Shown: positions 7,559 through 16,197, counted from the stretch's first letter. The stretch is DNA of 64,000 bases from Amycolatopsis acididurans (GCF_012328925.1 NZ_JAAXLS010000003.1:62001-126000), one strand, 5' to 3'. The notes: generated from the sequence alone by a model not told the origin. Made by a program: numbers and translations.

Positions 7559-8898
7559 TGGACGTGCTGCTCTCGGTTCTCGGGGTGCTGCTGTTCTTTC
7601 TGCTGACGATCGGCACGGGGCTCGCCGTCGCGGCGGAATTCTCCCTCACCGCGCTGGAACGCAGCACCGTCGAGGCCAACGTCCGGCAGGTCGGTGACCG
7701 TCGTTCGAGGACGGTCCGCAAGGCCCACGCCACCCTGTCGTTCCAGCTCTCCGGCGCGCAGGTCGCCATCACGCTGACCACGCTGGTCACCGGTTATCTC
7801 GCCGAGCCGCTGATCGGCAACCTGGTCCGCCCGGTGCTGGTCGCGGCCGGGCTGTCGGCGCCGGTCGCCGAGGGCACGTCGGTGATCCTCGCGCTGCTGC
7901 TGGCCACGACGCTGTCGATGGTGCTCGGCGAGATGGTGCCGAAGAACCTCGCCGTCGCACGGCCGTTGCGCACCGCGCGCGCGGTCATGGGCTACCACTC
8001 GCGGTTCTCGGCGCTGTTCCGCTGGCTGATCACGCTGATGAACAACAGCGCGAACTTCGTGGTCCGCAAGTTCGGTGTGGAGCCGCAGGAAGAGCTGCGC
8101 TCGGCGCGTTCGCCGCAGGAACTCGGCTCGATCGTGCGCACCAGCGCCGAAAGCGGCACCCTCGACACCTCCACCGCCGAGCTGCTGGACAAGTCGCTGC
8201 GCTTCGGCGGGCGCACCGCCGACGAGCTGATGACCCCGCGCGTGCAGATCGAATCGCTCACCGTGGACGACACGATCAACGACCTGATCGAGCTCTCCCG
8301 CCGCACCGGCCTGTCCCGGTTCCCCGTCTCCCGCGAGGACCTGGACGACGTGCAGGGCGCGGTGCACGTCAAGCAGGCGTTCGTGGTGCCCTCGGGTGAG
8401 CGCGCGAACGTCAAGGTCGGGTCGGTGATGCGCCCGGTGCCCACCGTGCCCGAGTCGCTGCCCGGCGACGCGCTGTTGTCCCGGTTGCGCGATTCGCGGT
8501 TCCAGATCGCGATGGTCGTCGACGAGTACGGCGGTACCGCCGGGCTGGTCACACTCGAGGACGTGGTCGAGGAGATCATCGGCGACGTGCGCGACGAGCA
8601 CGACGAGGGCGAAGCTCCCGCGTCGCGCAGGCTGGACACCGACACCTGGATGGTCTCCGGTCAGCTGCGCGCCGACGAGATCAGCGAACTGACCGGGTTC
8701 CGGATGCCCGAGGGCGACTACGAAACCATCGCCGGGCTCATCCTCGAACGCCTGGGCCGCATTCCCGGACCCGGTGACCGCGTGGACGTCGACGGGTGGC
8801 AGCTGACGGTCGTGACGATGGACCGGCACCGCATCGCGGAGCTGAGCGTGCGGCGCCTGCAACGGCAGGCCGAGCCCGCCGGGGAGGCGGCCCGATGA
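7558..8898 (+). CDS. CNNM/CBS/CorC_HlyC membrane protein (hemolysin-C family)
   Basis: A 446-residue integral membrane protein. The N-terminal CNNM (DUF21) domain (residues 1-190) has three to four hydrophobic segments and the family signature MVLGEMVPKNLAVARP. A CBS pair follows (DELMTPRVQIESLTVDDT through VVDEYGGTAGLVTLEDVVEE, about 220-345), then the CorC_HlyC transporter-associated domain (RRLDTDTWMVSGQLRADEI to the end). Related proteins are implicated in magnesium efflux or homeostasis (CorC, MpfA) and sometimes tolerance of oxidative or antibiotic stress. It starts inside the leader's stop codon and its own stop overlaps the next CNNM gene by 4 bp. Confidence 0.9.
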   Translation: MDVLLSVLGVLLFFLLTIGTGLAVAAEFSLTALERSTVEANVRQVGDRRSRTVRKAHATLSFQLSGAQVAITLTTLVTGYLAEPLIGNLVRPVLVAAGLSAPVAEGTSVILALLLATTLSMVLGEMVPKNLAVARPLRTARAVMGYHSRFSALFRWLITLMNNSANFVVRKFGVEPQEELRSARSPQELGSIVRTSAESGTLDTSTAELLDKSLRFGGRTADELMTPRVQIESLTVDDTINDLIELSRRTGLSRFPVSREDLDDVQGAVHVKQAFVVPSGERANVKVGSVMRPVPTVPESLPGDALLSRLRDSRFQIAMVVDEYGGTAGLVTLEDVVEEIIGDVRDEHDEGEAPASRRLDTDTWMVSGQLRADEISELTGFRMPEGDYETIAGLILERLGRIPGPGDRVDVDGWQLTVVTMDRHRIAELSVRRLQRQAEPAGEAAR

Positions 8899-9938
8899 AC
8901 GACTGGCTCGCGATCCTGCTCGTCGTTTTCCTGTTGCTGGCCAACGCTTTCTTCGTCGGCGCGGAGTTCACCCTGATCTCGTCGCGGCGCGACCGCCTGG
9001 AGGCACTGCTCGAAGAAGGCAAGACCAGGGCCAGGATCGTGATCAACGCGAGCAAGCACGTCTCGCTCATGCTCGCGGGGGCGCAGCTGGGCATCACGAT
9101 CTGCTCACTGATCCTGGGCCGCCTCGGCGAGCCGGCGATCGCGCACCGGCTGGCCGCGGTGTTCCACCTGCTGCACATTCCGGACGTGCTCGCGCACGCC
9201 ATCTCCTTCGCGATCGCGCTGGCCCTCATCACCGTCCTGCACGTGCTGATCGGCGAGATGGTGCCGAAGAACCTCGCGATCGCCGAACCGGAACGGCTCG
9301 CGCTGTGGCTGGTGCCCGTGCACGTCGGCTGGGTCAAGCTCGCCAACCCGTTCATCTGGCTGCTGAACTTCGTGGCGAACTCGTTGCTGCGCCTGGTGAA
9401 GGTCCAGCCCAAGGACGAGCTGGAGACCGCGTACACCTCCGCCGAGCTGGCCGAGCTGCTGTCCGAGTCCCGCCGCGAGGGCCTGCTGGAGCAGTCCGAG
9501 CACGAACGGCTCAGCCAGACGCTGTCCTCGGTGGCGAAGACGGTCGGCGACGTGCTGGTGCCGCTGGGTGAGCTCACCACGCTGCCGGCCACGCCGACCG
9601 TCGGCGACGTCGAGCGCGCGGTGTCCTCCACCGGGTTCTCGCGGTACCCGCTGTGCTCGGAAGCCGGCGAGCTCATCGGCTACCTGCACGTGAAGGACGT
9701 GCTCGACCAGATCGGCGACGATCCGGCCACCACGATCGCGTCCTCGAAGACGCGTGCGCTGACGGACCTGAACGTGCGGGCGCGGCTGGACGAGGCGCTG
9801 TCGGCGATGCGCAAGGAGGGTACGCACCTGGCGCGCGCCCTCGACGCGAACGGCGACGCGATCGGCGTGGTCGCGCTGGAGGACCTGGTCGAGGAGTACG
9901 TCGGCACCGTGCGCGACGGGACGCATGTCGCCGCGTAA
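8895..9938 (+). CDS. second CNNM/CBS membrane protein (no CorC_HlyC domain)
   Basis: A 347-residue paralogue of the preceding gene, starting MNDWLAILLVVFLLLANAFF at the ATG inside the upstream stop (ATGA). It has the CNNM domain with HVLIGEMVPKNLAIAEPERL and a CBS pair (DVLVPLGELTTLPATPTVGD through GVVALEDLVEEYVGTV), but ends right after the CBS region. Pairs of a long and a short CNNM protein are common in actinobacteria and probably form a hetero-oligomer. The CBS motif lacks the usual MTPR entry found in the first gene, so nucleotide binding may differ. A frame extending 99 bp further upstream overlaps the first gene and is not used. Confidence 0.88.
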   Translation: MNDWLAILLVVFLLLANAFFVGAEFTLISSRRDRLEALLEEGKTRARIVINASKHVSLMLAGAQLGITICSLILGRLGEPAIAHRLAAVFHLLHIPDVLAHAISFAIALALITVLHVLIGEMVPKNLAIAEPERLALWLVPVHVGWVKLANPFIWLLNFVANSLLRLVKVQPKDELETAYTSAELAELLSESRREGLLEQSEHERLSQTLSSVAKTVGDVLVPLGELTTLPATPTVGDVERAVSSTGFSRYPLCSEAGELIGYLHVKDVLDQIGDDPATTIASSKTRALTDLNVRARLDEALSAMRKEGTHLARALDANGDAIGVVALEDLVEEYVGTVRDGTHVAA

Positions 9939-10827
9939 CTTGGTGGCCGTGCCGGTACTGGAACAGGACGAGTGGCTGGCGCGCGAGCGCGCGCACTCCG
10001 AGCGGATGCGCCACTGGACCGTCCCGTACCAGCGGCGTCGCGCACGGCACGAGAAGCATCCCGTGCACGATTTCCTGTTCCAGTACTACTCGTACCGCCC
10101 CGCGCATCTGCAGCGGTGGCAGCCGGGGCCCGGGGTGATGCTGGAGGGTGCGCAGGCGCGCCGGTTCCTGGAGCGGCCGGGGTACCACGAGACCACCGAG
10201 GGTGTCACGCTCGACGTCGCGGCGTTCACCGAGAAGCGCGCCGGCACGACGCGATACCTGTTGCGGCTGCTGGAAAACACCGCGTCCCGGCAGCCCCGGC
10301 TGAACTGCTTCGGACTGCACGAGTGGGCCATGGTGTACCGCCAGCGCCCGGATGAGGTGCGGCACAACCAACTGCCGCTACGGCTGGGGCCGGACAGGAC
10401 GGACACGGTCGTCGAGTCACTCGATATCCGCTGCGGGCACTACGACGCGTTCCGGTTCTTCACCGCCCCGGCCCGGCCACGCAACGCGCTGCGGCCGACG
10501 AGGGCGGCGCAGCCGGACCTCGAACAGCCGGGTTGCCTGCACGCCAATATGGATCTTTACAAGATCGGTTACAAACTCGATCCGTTCGTCCCGTCGGAAC
10601 TGGTCGCCGACTGTTTCGAACTCGCCGCGCGGATTCGCGAACTGGATATGCGGGCCAGCCCGTACGACCTTTCGGAGTACGGATACTCGCCCGTTCGCAT
10701 CGAAACCCCGTCCGGACGGGCGGACTACGCCCGCGCCCAGGCCGACTTCGCACGCCAGGCCGCTCCCCTGCGCGACCGGTTGATTTCGCAATGCCATTAT
10801 CTGCTGACGCTCAAGATCAGAAACTGA
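9925..10827 (+). CDS. conserved actinobacterial protein, often annotated 3-methyladenine DNA glycosylase
   Basis: A 300-residue soluble protein, overlapping the CNNM gene by 14 bp if the ATG at 9925 is used; TTG/GTG codons at 9940-9943 are alternatives that would start near VAVPVLEQDEW. Recognisable blocks are LARERAHSERMRHWTVPYQ, KHPVHDFLFQYYSYRPAHLQ, CFGLHEWAMVYR and DMRASPYDLSEYGYSPVRIE. The family is widespread in actinobacteria under the name 3-methyladenine DNA glycosylase, but I see no helix-hairpin-helix or other repair motif, so the enzymatic label should not be trusted. It may be cotranscribed with the CNNM pair. Confidence 0.6.
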   Translation: MSPRNLVAVPVLEQDEWLARERAHSERMRHWTVPYQRRRARHEKHPVHDFLFQYYSYRPAHLQRWQPGPGVMLEGAQARRFLERPGYHETTEGVTLDVAAFTEKRAGTTRYLLRLLENTASRQPRLNCFGLHEWAMVYRQRPDEVRHNQLPLRLGPDRTDTVVESLDIRCGHYDAFRFFTAPARPRNALRPTRAAQPDLEQPGCLHANMDLYKIGYKLDPFVPSELVADCFELAARIRELDMRASPYDLSEYGYSPVRIETPSGRADYARAQADFARQAAPLRDRLISQCHYLLTLKIRN

Positions 10828-10876
10828 AACGACGCGGTAACACTGCGTTCCGGCGTGTCGGCTACGATCACATTTT

Positions 10877-10899
10877 CCTAACGACGCACACCTGTTAGG
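10877..10899. promoter_or_regulatory. short inverted repeat upstream of the binding-protein gene
   Basis: CCTAAC and GTTAGG arms are separated by 11 bp, 47 bp before the ATG at 10946. A TTGACC at about 10914 and the RBS GAGAGGACAG follow. It may be an operator; evidence is weak. Confidence 0.22.
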
Positions 10900-10945
10900 G
10901 TGAACCGCGTTTTGACCGCGCACACGAAGAGTTGAGAGGACAGCG

Positions 10946-12406
10946 ATGGGGCGTCATGCCCGCGACGAGGAATCCGCTCCCCGCCGCCCTGACACACCCA
11001 CCGAGTCGCGCAGGCCGGCCATGAGCGGTCCCGCGAGGCCGCCACACCCTTCCCGCGTGATGCCTCCGAGGCCGACTTCGCGCCCGTCGCCGGAAGCCAT
11101 GCCGCCGCGACAGGCCCCGCGCCCTTCCGCCGACGCTCCCCGCCCGGCCTCGGCGCCGCTGCCGCCGCGGCAGATGCAGCGCCCGCCCGTCCAGAACGAC
11201 TCCGGTTTCACGGCTTTCACGAACGGTGGCAACGGTCAGCCCGCCCGCCCGGGCGAGGTCTCGCAGCAGCGGACCGGCCTCCCACCGCGGCGCGTGGCAG
11301 ACAACGGAGGACGCACCGCCTTCCGCGAGCCCGCGGCCGGCGGTCGCTTCACCGAGACACCGCAGGAACGCTCGGACACCACCAGGTTCATCCAGGACAC
11401 CCCGCAGGAACGCACTGGCGGCACGCGCCGGGCCGGGGACGGCACCGGAAGCGGCCGTCCCGTTCGCGAACCGGCGTCCGAGGGCACCGGTGGCCACCGC
11501 ACCCAGGCCGGATCCGCCGCCGAGACCACGGGCGGGTTCCGCAGCCGAGCCGGCAACACCGGCTTCCGCGCGCCTGCCGAGGGCCGCGCCGAAACGACCG
11601 GCAGCCATCGCACCAGGGCCGAGCCGCCGACCGGGACCACCCGCCGCGCCGGCGAGACGACCGGCAGCCACCGACGGGTCCGCGACCCCGTCGAAACCAC
11701 CGGCACCGGCCGCCGCCTCCGCGATACCGGCGACGCCGGTGAGACCGGCACGGGCGAAACCACCATGCTGTGGTCGCGGTTCAGCTCCGGGCAGACCGCG
11801 ACCGGACACCACCGCGCCATCGGGAAAGCGGCCGGGCGCCGCCGGATCGCCAAGTGGCCCATCGCCGTCGGCGTCGCGGTCCTGGTGCTCGTCGTCGGGC
11901 TGCTCGGCTGGGGCTGGGCCAACAACGTGCTCAACAGCCGCGCCGAGGCACAGGCCGCGGGATGCGCCGAGGGCGACGCGACGATGAAGGTCCTCGTCGC
12001 CCCCGCGGTCCAAGCACCGGTCACGGCGGCCGCGAACCGCTGGAACCAGGCCAAGACCGTCGTGCACTCGCACTGTGTCACGGTCGAGGTGCACTCGATG
12101 GCCTCCGACCGGGCGCTGGACGGGCTCACCGGCCGCAACAACCTCGACTCCATCGGTGGGCTGCCCGCCGCCTGGATCTCCGACAACCGGGCCGCGATCG
12201 ATCAGCTCCAGGCGGCGAAGCCGGGGATGATCGCGTCGACGGCCGAGACGATCGCGACCGGCCCGTCGGCCACGTACTCCTTCGTCGGGCTCACCAGCGA
12301 GAACCTCGACGAGACCCAGGCCCGCGCGGCGCAGGTGTTCCGTGACTACCTGCACCAGCCCGCGCAGCGCGCCGACTTCGCCGCGGCGGGCCTGGCTCAG
12401 GGCTAG
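10946..12406 (+). CDS. membrane-anchored, N-terminally disordered protein with truncated substrate-binding domain
   Basis: A 486-residue protein with three parts. Residues 1-300 are low-complexity, rich in Pro, Arg, Gly and Thr, with recurring units such as ETTGGFRSRAG, ETTGSHRTRAE, ETTGSHRRVRD and ETTGTGRRLRD between about 190 and 262. Residues about 305-327 are one membrane segment (WPIAVGVAVLVLVVGLLGWG). The extracellular remainder looks like a type-2 periplasmic binding domain (CAEGDATMKVLVAPAVQAPV, GGLPAAWISDN, VFRDYLHQPAQRADFAAAGL). Relatives usually have a fuller binding domain, often followed by a von Willebrand A domain; here the middle lobe and vWA part seem missing. The function is unknown; a surface-binding or divisome-like scaffold role is possible. 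Confidence 0.68.
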   Translation: MGRHARDEESAPRRPDTPTESRRPAMSGPARPPHPSRVMPPRPTSRPSPEAMPPRQAPRPSADAPRPASAPLPPRQMQRPPVQNDSGFTAFTNGGNGQPARPGEVSQQRTGLPPRRVADNGGRTAFREPAAGGRFTETPQERSDTTRFIQDTPQERTGGTRRAGDGTGSGRPVREPASEGTGGHRTQAGSAAETTGGFRSRAGNTGFRAPAEGRAETTGSHRTRAEPPTGTTRRAGETTGSHRRVRDPVETTGTGRRLRDTGDAGETGTGETTMLWSRFSSGQTATGHHRAIGKAAGRRRIAKWPIAVGVAVLVLVVGLLGWGWANNVLNSRAEAQAAGCAEGDATMKVLVAPAVQAPVTAAANRWNQAKTVVHSHCVTVEVHSMASDRALDGLTGRNNLDSIGGLPAAWISDNRAAIDQLQAAKPGMIASTAETIATGPSATYSFVGLTSENLDETQARAAQVFRDYLHQPAQRADFAAAGLAQG

Positions 12407-12410
12407 CGGC

Positions 12411-13235
12411 TCAGCCGAACGTGTCCGGGTCGGGCCCGGTGCGCGTACCGTTGTCCAGCTCGCCGATCGAGGTCATGTCGTCCTGCGACAGTTCGAAGTC
12501 GAACACCTCGAAGTTCTCCCGAACACGCGAGGGCGTGACCGACTTCGGGATCACCACGTTGCCCAGCTGCACGTGCCACCGCAGCACGATCTGCGCCGGG
12601 GTCTTGCCGTACTTCGACGCCAGGCTGGTGATCGTGTCGTCGGACAGCAGCGTGCCCTTCGCCAGCGGGCTCCAGGCCTCGGTGATGATGCCGTGCGCGG
12701 CGTGGAACTCGCGCAGCTCGGCCTGCACCAGGTTCGGGTGCAGTTCGATCTGGTTGACCGCGGGCACGATCTCGGTCTCGTCGAACAGCCTGCGCAGGTG
12801 CGCGACCTGGAAGTTCGACACGCCGATCGCGCGGATCCGGCCGTCGGCGTAGAGCTTCTCGAACGCCTTCCACGTCTCGACGTAGGCGTCGCGCGCGGGC
12901 ACCGGCCAGTGGATCAGGTAGAGGTCGAGGTAGTCCAGCCCCAGGTTCGCCATGCTGGTGTCGAACGCCCGCAGCGTCGAGTCGTACCCCTGGTCGGAGT
13001 TCACCAGTTTGGTGGTGATGAACAGTTCCTCGCGCGGCAGCCCGGAACCGCGGACGGCCTCCCCGACGCCTTCCTCGTTCCCGTAGGCGGTCGCGGTGTC
13101 GATGCTGCGGTACCCGGTTTCCAGCGCTGTCCGCACCGCCTTCGCGGTCTCCTCCGGCGGGACCTGGAACACGCCGAAGCCGAGTTGCGGGATCGACACG
13201 CCGTTGTTGAGCGAAAGGTCGGGAACAGTTGTCAT
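12411..13235 (-). CDS. aldo/keto reductase (2,5-diketo-gluconate reductase-like)
   Basis: A 274-residue NADPH-dependent TIM-barrel oxidoreductase. The catalytic set is visible: Asp and Tyr in SIDTATAYGNEEGVG, Lys in FITTKLVNSD and His in YLDLYLIHWPVP. The NADP-binding end VVIPKSVTPSRVRENFEVFD is intact. The length and the GVSNF motif (RAIGVSNFQVAHLRRLF) fit the AKR5-type bacterial family. Its start is 12 bp from the stop of the XRE regulator, so the two are probably one transcript with the regulator first. Likely a stress or aldehyde-detoxifying reductase; the physiological substrate is unknown. Confidence 0.88.
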   Translation of the reverse strand: MTTVPDLSLNNGVSIPQLGFGVFQVPPEETAKAVRTALETGYRSIDTATAYGNEEGVGEAVRGSGLPREELFITTKLVNSDQGYDSTLRAFDTSMANLGLDYLDLYLIHWPVPARDAYVETWKAFEKLYADGRIRAIGVSNFQVAHLRRLFDETEIVPAVNQIELHPNLVQAELREFHAAHGIITEAWSPLAKGTLLSDDTITSLASKYGKTPAQIVLRWHVQLGNVVIPKSVTPSRVRENFEVFDFELSQDDMTSIGELDNGTRTGPDPDTFG

Positions 13236-13247
13236 GTAAGACGTTCC

Positions 13248-14066
13248 TTACGTCGTTGCGGTTGTGGTCGCTCCGTCCCCGATCCTGCCACCAGCGCTCG
13301 CCAGGCGCCGAAGATATTCACCGGTGACCGCGTCGGCCGGATAGAACGATTCGATCGCCAGTTCCGACACGGTCACGTCCAGCGGCGCGCCGAACGTGGC
13401 GATGGTGGAGAAGAACGACAGTTCGGTATCGCCGTGCCGCAGCCGCAACGGCACGAAAATCCCGCTGCCATGGGCATTTCCGGTCTCGGCCGGCGGACTC
13501 GGGTAGTCGCGCACCTCCGCCAGCAGCTCCGCCAGTTCCGGATCGGCAGTGGTCTCGACCTGTCGCCGCAGCCGCCCCAGCAGCTCCGCGCGCCACTCCC
13601 CCGGATTCAGCACGCGCCCCGCGACCCCGTCCGGGCGCAGCGCCAAGCGCAGCACGTTCACCGGCGGCTCCAGTAGATCCGGCGCGGCGCCCTCGGTCAG
13701 CAGCGCCACGCCCGAGTTCGCGTCGACCAGGTTCCAGCACCGGTCCACCACGAGCGCCGGATACGGTTCGTGCCCGGCGAGCACCTGCCGCACCGCGTCC
13801 CGCACCACCGCGAGTTCCGGTTCGCCGAGCGCACTCTCGCGGAAGGCCGGCGCGTAGCCGGCCGCCAGCAGCAGCCGGTTCTGTTCCCGCAACGGCACAT
13901 CGAGGTGTTCGGCCAGCCGCAGCACCATGTCCTGGCTGGGCCGCGCGCGGCCGGTTTCGACGAAACTCAGGTGCCGCGTGGAGATCTCGGCCGTGATCGC
14001 CAGGTCGAGCTGACTGATCCGCCGTCGTTCGCGCCACTGCCGCAGCATCGGTCCCACTGTGCTCAT
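13248..14066 (-). CDS. XRE-family regulator with MmyB-like (MLTR) ligand domain
   Basis: A 272-residue protein: residues 1-60 are a Cro/C1 HTH (RRISQLDLAITAEISTRHLS, FVETGRARPSQDMVLRLAEH), and the rest is the MmyB-like PAS-related sensor domain (YPALVVDRCWNLVDANSGVA, LRLRHGDTELSFFSTIATFG). Such regulators usually repress a neighbouring small enzyme gene and themselves and are thought to sense a lipid or other small ligand. A 17-bp perfect inverted repeat lies in the divergent space to the SnoaL-like gene, and the aldo/keto reductase follows downstream, so both are likely targets. Confidence 0.85.
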   Translation of the reverse strand: MSTVGPMLRQWRERRRISQLDLAITAEISTRHLSFVETGRARPSQDMVLRLAEHLDVPLREQNRLLLAAGYAPAFRESALGEPELAVVRDAVRQVLAGHEPYPALVVDRCWNLVDANSGVALLTEGAAPDLLEPPVNVLRLALRPDGVAGRVLNPGEWRAELLGRLRRQVETTADPELAELLAEVRDYPSPPAETGNAHGSGIFVPLRLRHGDTELSFFSTIATFGAPLDVTVSELAIESFYPADAVTGEYLRRLASAGGRIGDGATTTATT

Positions 14067-14090
14067 GACTGAAGGCTACTGACCTGCGCC

Positions 14091-14107
14091 ATTACCTCCG
14101 AGGTAAT
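14091..14107. promoter_or_regulatory. operator palindrome between the XRE regulator and the SnoaL-like gene
   Basis: ATTACCT-CCG-AGGTAAT is a perfect inverted repeat with 7-bp arms. It is centred 33 bp before the regulator's ATG and 74 bp before the SnoaL-like gene. Its place and symmetry fit autoregulation and control of the divergent gene by the MmyB-like regulator. Confidence 0.55.
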
Positions 14108-14172
14108 CGACACACCGCGCCGCGCCGGGCGATTGTTGCGGCGTCGGAACGAAACACCTAGGAGGCAACGAG

Positions 14173-14535
14173 ATGACTGACTTCACCGGAATCGCGCAGC
14201 GCTACGTCGAAGCGTGGAACGAGACGGAGGCGGCCAAGCGCCTGGCCCGTATCGAGGAACTGTTCACCGCGGACGCGACCTACACCGACCCGCTGGGCGC
14301 GGTGACCGGTGCCGCCGGGATCGACGGGTTCATCGCCGCCGCTCAGCAGCAGTTCGCGGGCCTGCGGTTCAGCCTGCCCGGCACGGTCGACGGGCACCAC
14401 GACATCGCGCGATTCCAGTGGCACCTCGGCCCGGACGGCGCGCCCGAACCGCTCGCGATCGGCTTCGACGTGATCCAGATCGAGGACGGCAAGATCAAGC
14501 GCGTGCTCGGGTTCCTGGACAAGATGCCCGGCTGA
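14173..14535 (+). CDS. SnoaL-like/NTF2-fold protein
   Basis: A 120-residue single-domain protein with a strong RBS (AGGAGG, 14160-14165). YVEAWNETEAAKRLARIEEL, TADATYTDPLGAVTGAAGI and FDVIQIEDGKIKRVLGFLDK are typical of SnoaL-like (nuclear transport factor 2 fold) proteins, which act as small isomerases, cyclases or binding proteins. It is divergent from an XRE regulator, a common arrangement for this family. The reaction cannot be assigned. Its 3' end abuts the terminator of the opposite-strand glycine riboswitch. Confidence 0.82.
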   Translation: MTDFTGIAQRYVEAWNETEAAKRLARIEELFTADATYTDPLGAVTGAAGIDGFIAAAQQQFAGLRFSLPGTVDGHHDIARFQWHLGPDGAPEPLAIGFDVIQIEDGKIKRVLGFLDKMPG

Positions 14536-14537
14536 GC

Positions 14538-14576
14538 AAGAAAAAGGTGGCCCGGACACGGTTCGCGTGTCCGGGT
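14538..14576 (-). terminator. intrinsic terminator after the glycine riboswitch
   Basis: On the minus strand CCCGGACAC and GTGTCCGGG arms (14551-14575) form a strong stem, followed by CCACCTTTTTC. The U-run is only on the minus strand, so this ends the riboswitch transcript rather than the SnoaL-like mRNA. Confidence 0.85.
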
Positions 14577-14603
14577 CCTCCCCACTCTGTCCATACCCGC
14601 TCG

Positions 14604-14792
14604 CGGGTGCCTGAGAGGTTCACCCGTGGTTGGTACGGGTTTGCACCGTCGGCGGGGTCACCGGGTTGTGGCCTGGACCCACTTTCCAGAGGCGTCTCTT
14701 CCGCACGGTCCGTGGTGCCTGAGAGGTTCCGGGGAGGACTTGCTCCTTCGGCGCCGGACCCGGGTGGGGGTTCGGACTCTCCCGTGCGGCTT
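14604..14792 (-). ncRNA. tandem glycine riboswitch without a downstream gcv gene
   Basis: Read on the minus strand there are two glycine aptamers. Aptamer 1 (about 14792-14712) has CGGGAGAGTCCGAACC, the conserved GCCGAAGGAGCAAGTCCTCC and ends AACCTCTCAGGCACC. Aptamer 2 (about 14700-14604) has GAAGAGACGCCTCTGG, CGCCGACGGTGCAAACCCG and ends again in AACCTCTCAGGCACC. An intrinsic terminator follows at 14551-14575. Normally such a switch turns on gcvP or gcvT. Here the next DNA on this strand is antisense to the SnoaL-like gene, and then an unrelated XRE regulator, so the element appears orphaned. Confidence 0.92.
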
Positions 14793-14828
14793 CGGCGACT
14801 GCGTTGATCAGCTTACCCGGCGGTACGA

Positions 14829-15395
<567 letters not shown>

Positions 15396-15488
15396 GCAAG
15401 CCTCCCAGTTGGCCGAATCACACCTTAGCGATTTACCGCCTTCGACGGTAAGCGCGGCGGCCCCGCTGGTCAACGCGACGCGCGGCGG

Positions 15489-15507
15489 CCTCAAGCAGTT
15501 CTTGAGG
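15489..15507. promoter_or_regulatory. inverted repeat CCTCAAG-N5-CTTGAGG
   Basis: Perfect 7-bp arms around CAGTT, in the 149-bp divergent space between the MerR gene and the TetR gene. Its form suits either a MerR-type promoter spacer element or a TetR operator; the sequence alone does not decide. Confidence 0.35.
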
Positions 15508-15530
15508 CTTGTCGTGATTTACACGGCCAT

Positions 15531-15542
15531 GTAATTTATTAC
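15531..15542. promoter_or_regulatory. AT-rich palindrome at the TetR start
   Basis: GTAAT-TT-ATTAC lies directly before the ATG at 15545, in a locally AT-rich stretch. It probably overlaps the -10 region or is the TetR operator; translation would be nearly leaderless. Confidence 0.35.
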
Positions 15543-15544
15543 TC

Positions 15545-16159
15545 ATGCAAGTAACAGCTGAGATGCAGGCCGACACCGGGCAGAGCGTCACCGAGGCCGC
15601 GCGCCGCGCGCAGATCCTCACCGCGACCATCGACGCGCTCGCCGAGCTGGGCTACGCGCGCACGTCGTTCGAGCGGCTCCGTGAGCGGGCGGCGCTGAGC
15701 AGCACGCGGATCATCACGTATCACTTCGGGACCAGGGCCGATCTGATGAAGGCCGTGCTCGGCACCATCGTCTACGTCAAGGACCAGTTCACGGCGGCGC
15801 GCGCCGCGGACAGCACCGACCGCGCGGTGCTACTGCGGGCCTATATCGAAGCGGATGTGGCCTTCCTGAAGCAACATCCGGAGGCGGTGCGTGCGCTGGA
15901 GGAGGTGCGGCGCCACGGCGAGCACGACGCGGTCACGGAGGCGCTGATGACCGATCTGCGCTACGGGCGCCTGGAACGTCAGCTACGCCAGGGTCAGGCC
16001 GAAGGAGCGTTCGGGGTGTTCGACCCGGCGGTGATGGCGAGGACGGTCGCGCACGCCCTGGACGGCGCGGAGGCTGCGCTGGCCGCGGACCCGGCACTCG
16101 ACCTGGAGGCCTATGCCCGCGAACTGGCCGACCTGTTCACCAAGGCGACGCGGCCGTGA
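15545..16159 (+). CDS. TetR-family regulator
   Basis: A 204-residue regulator that splits the otherwise leftward gcvH-garA-ftsR-DUF151-MerR block. The HTH is LAELGYARTSFERLRERAAL and SSTRIITYHFGTRADLMKAV. The C-terminal domain (ADVAFLKQHPEAVRALEEVR, AHALDGAEAALAADPALDLE) is of the general TetR_C type and gives no ligand clue. It has no obvious RBS; the start is chosen because the palindrome and the -10-like AT stretch end 2 bp before it. It seems to be an insertion into a conserved gene order. Confidence 0.82.
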   Translation: MQVTAEMQADTGQSVTEAARRAQILTATIDALAELGYARTSFERLRERAALSSTRIITYHFGTRADLMKAVLGTIVYVKDQFTAARAADSTDRAVLLRAYIEADVAFLKQHPEAVRALEEVRRHGEHDAVTEALMTDLRYGRLERQLRQGQAEGAFGVFDPAVMARTVAHALDGAEAALAADPALDLEAYARELADLFTKATRP

Positions 16160-16197
16160 GGGAAGCGGGAAGATCACTTGCCGACGCAACCACAGCG

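Noticed and set aside
9925..10827. Accepting the common DNA glycosylase label for this gene
   Set aside because: No helix-hairpin-helix, Gly/Pro-rich loop with catalytic Asp, or iron-sulfur motif could be seen; reported as conserved protein with the label noted.
14158..14559. A 133-residue minus-strand frame that could be the gene controlled by the glycine riboswitch
   Set aside because: It is the mirror of the SnoaL-like gene, has no RBS after the terminator, and its composition is that of an antisense frame.
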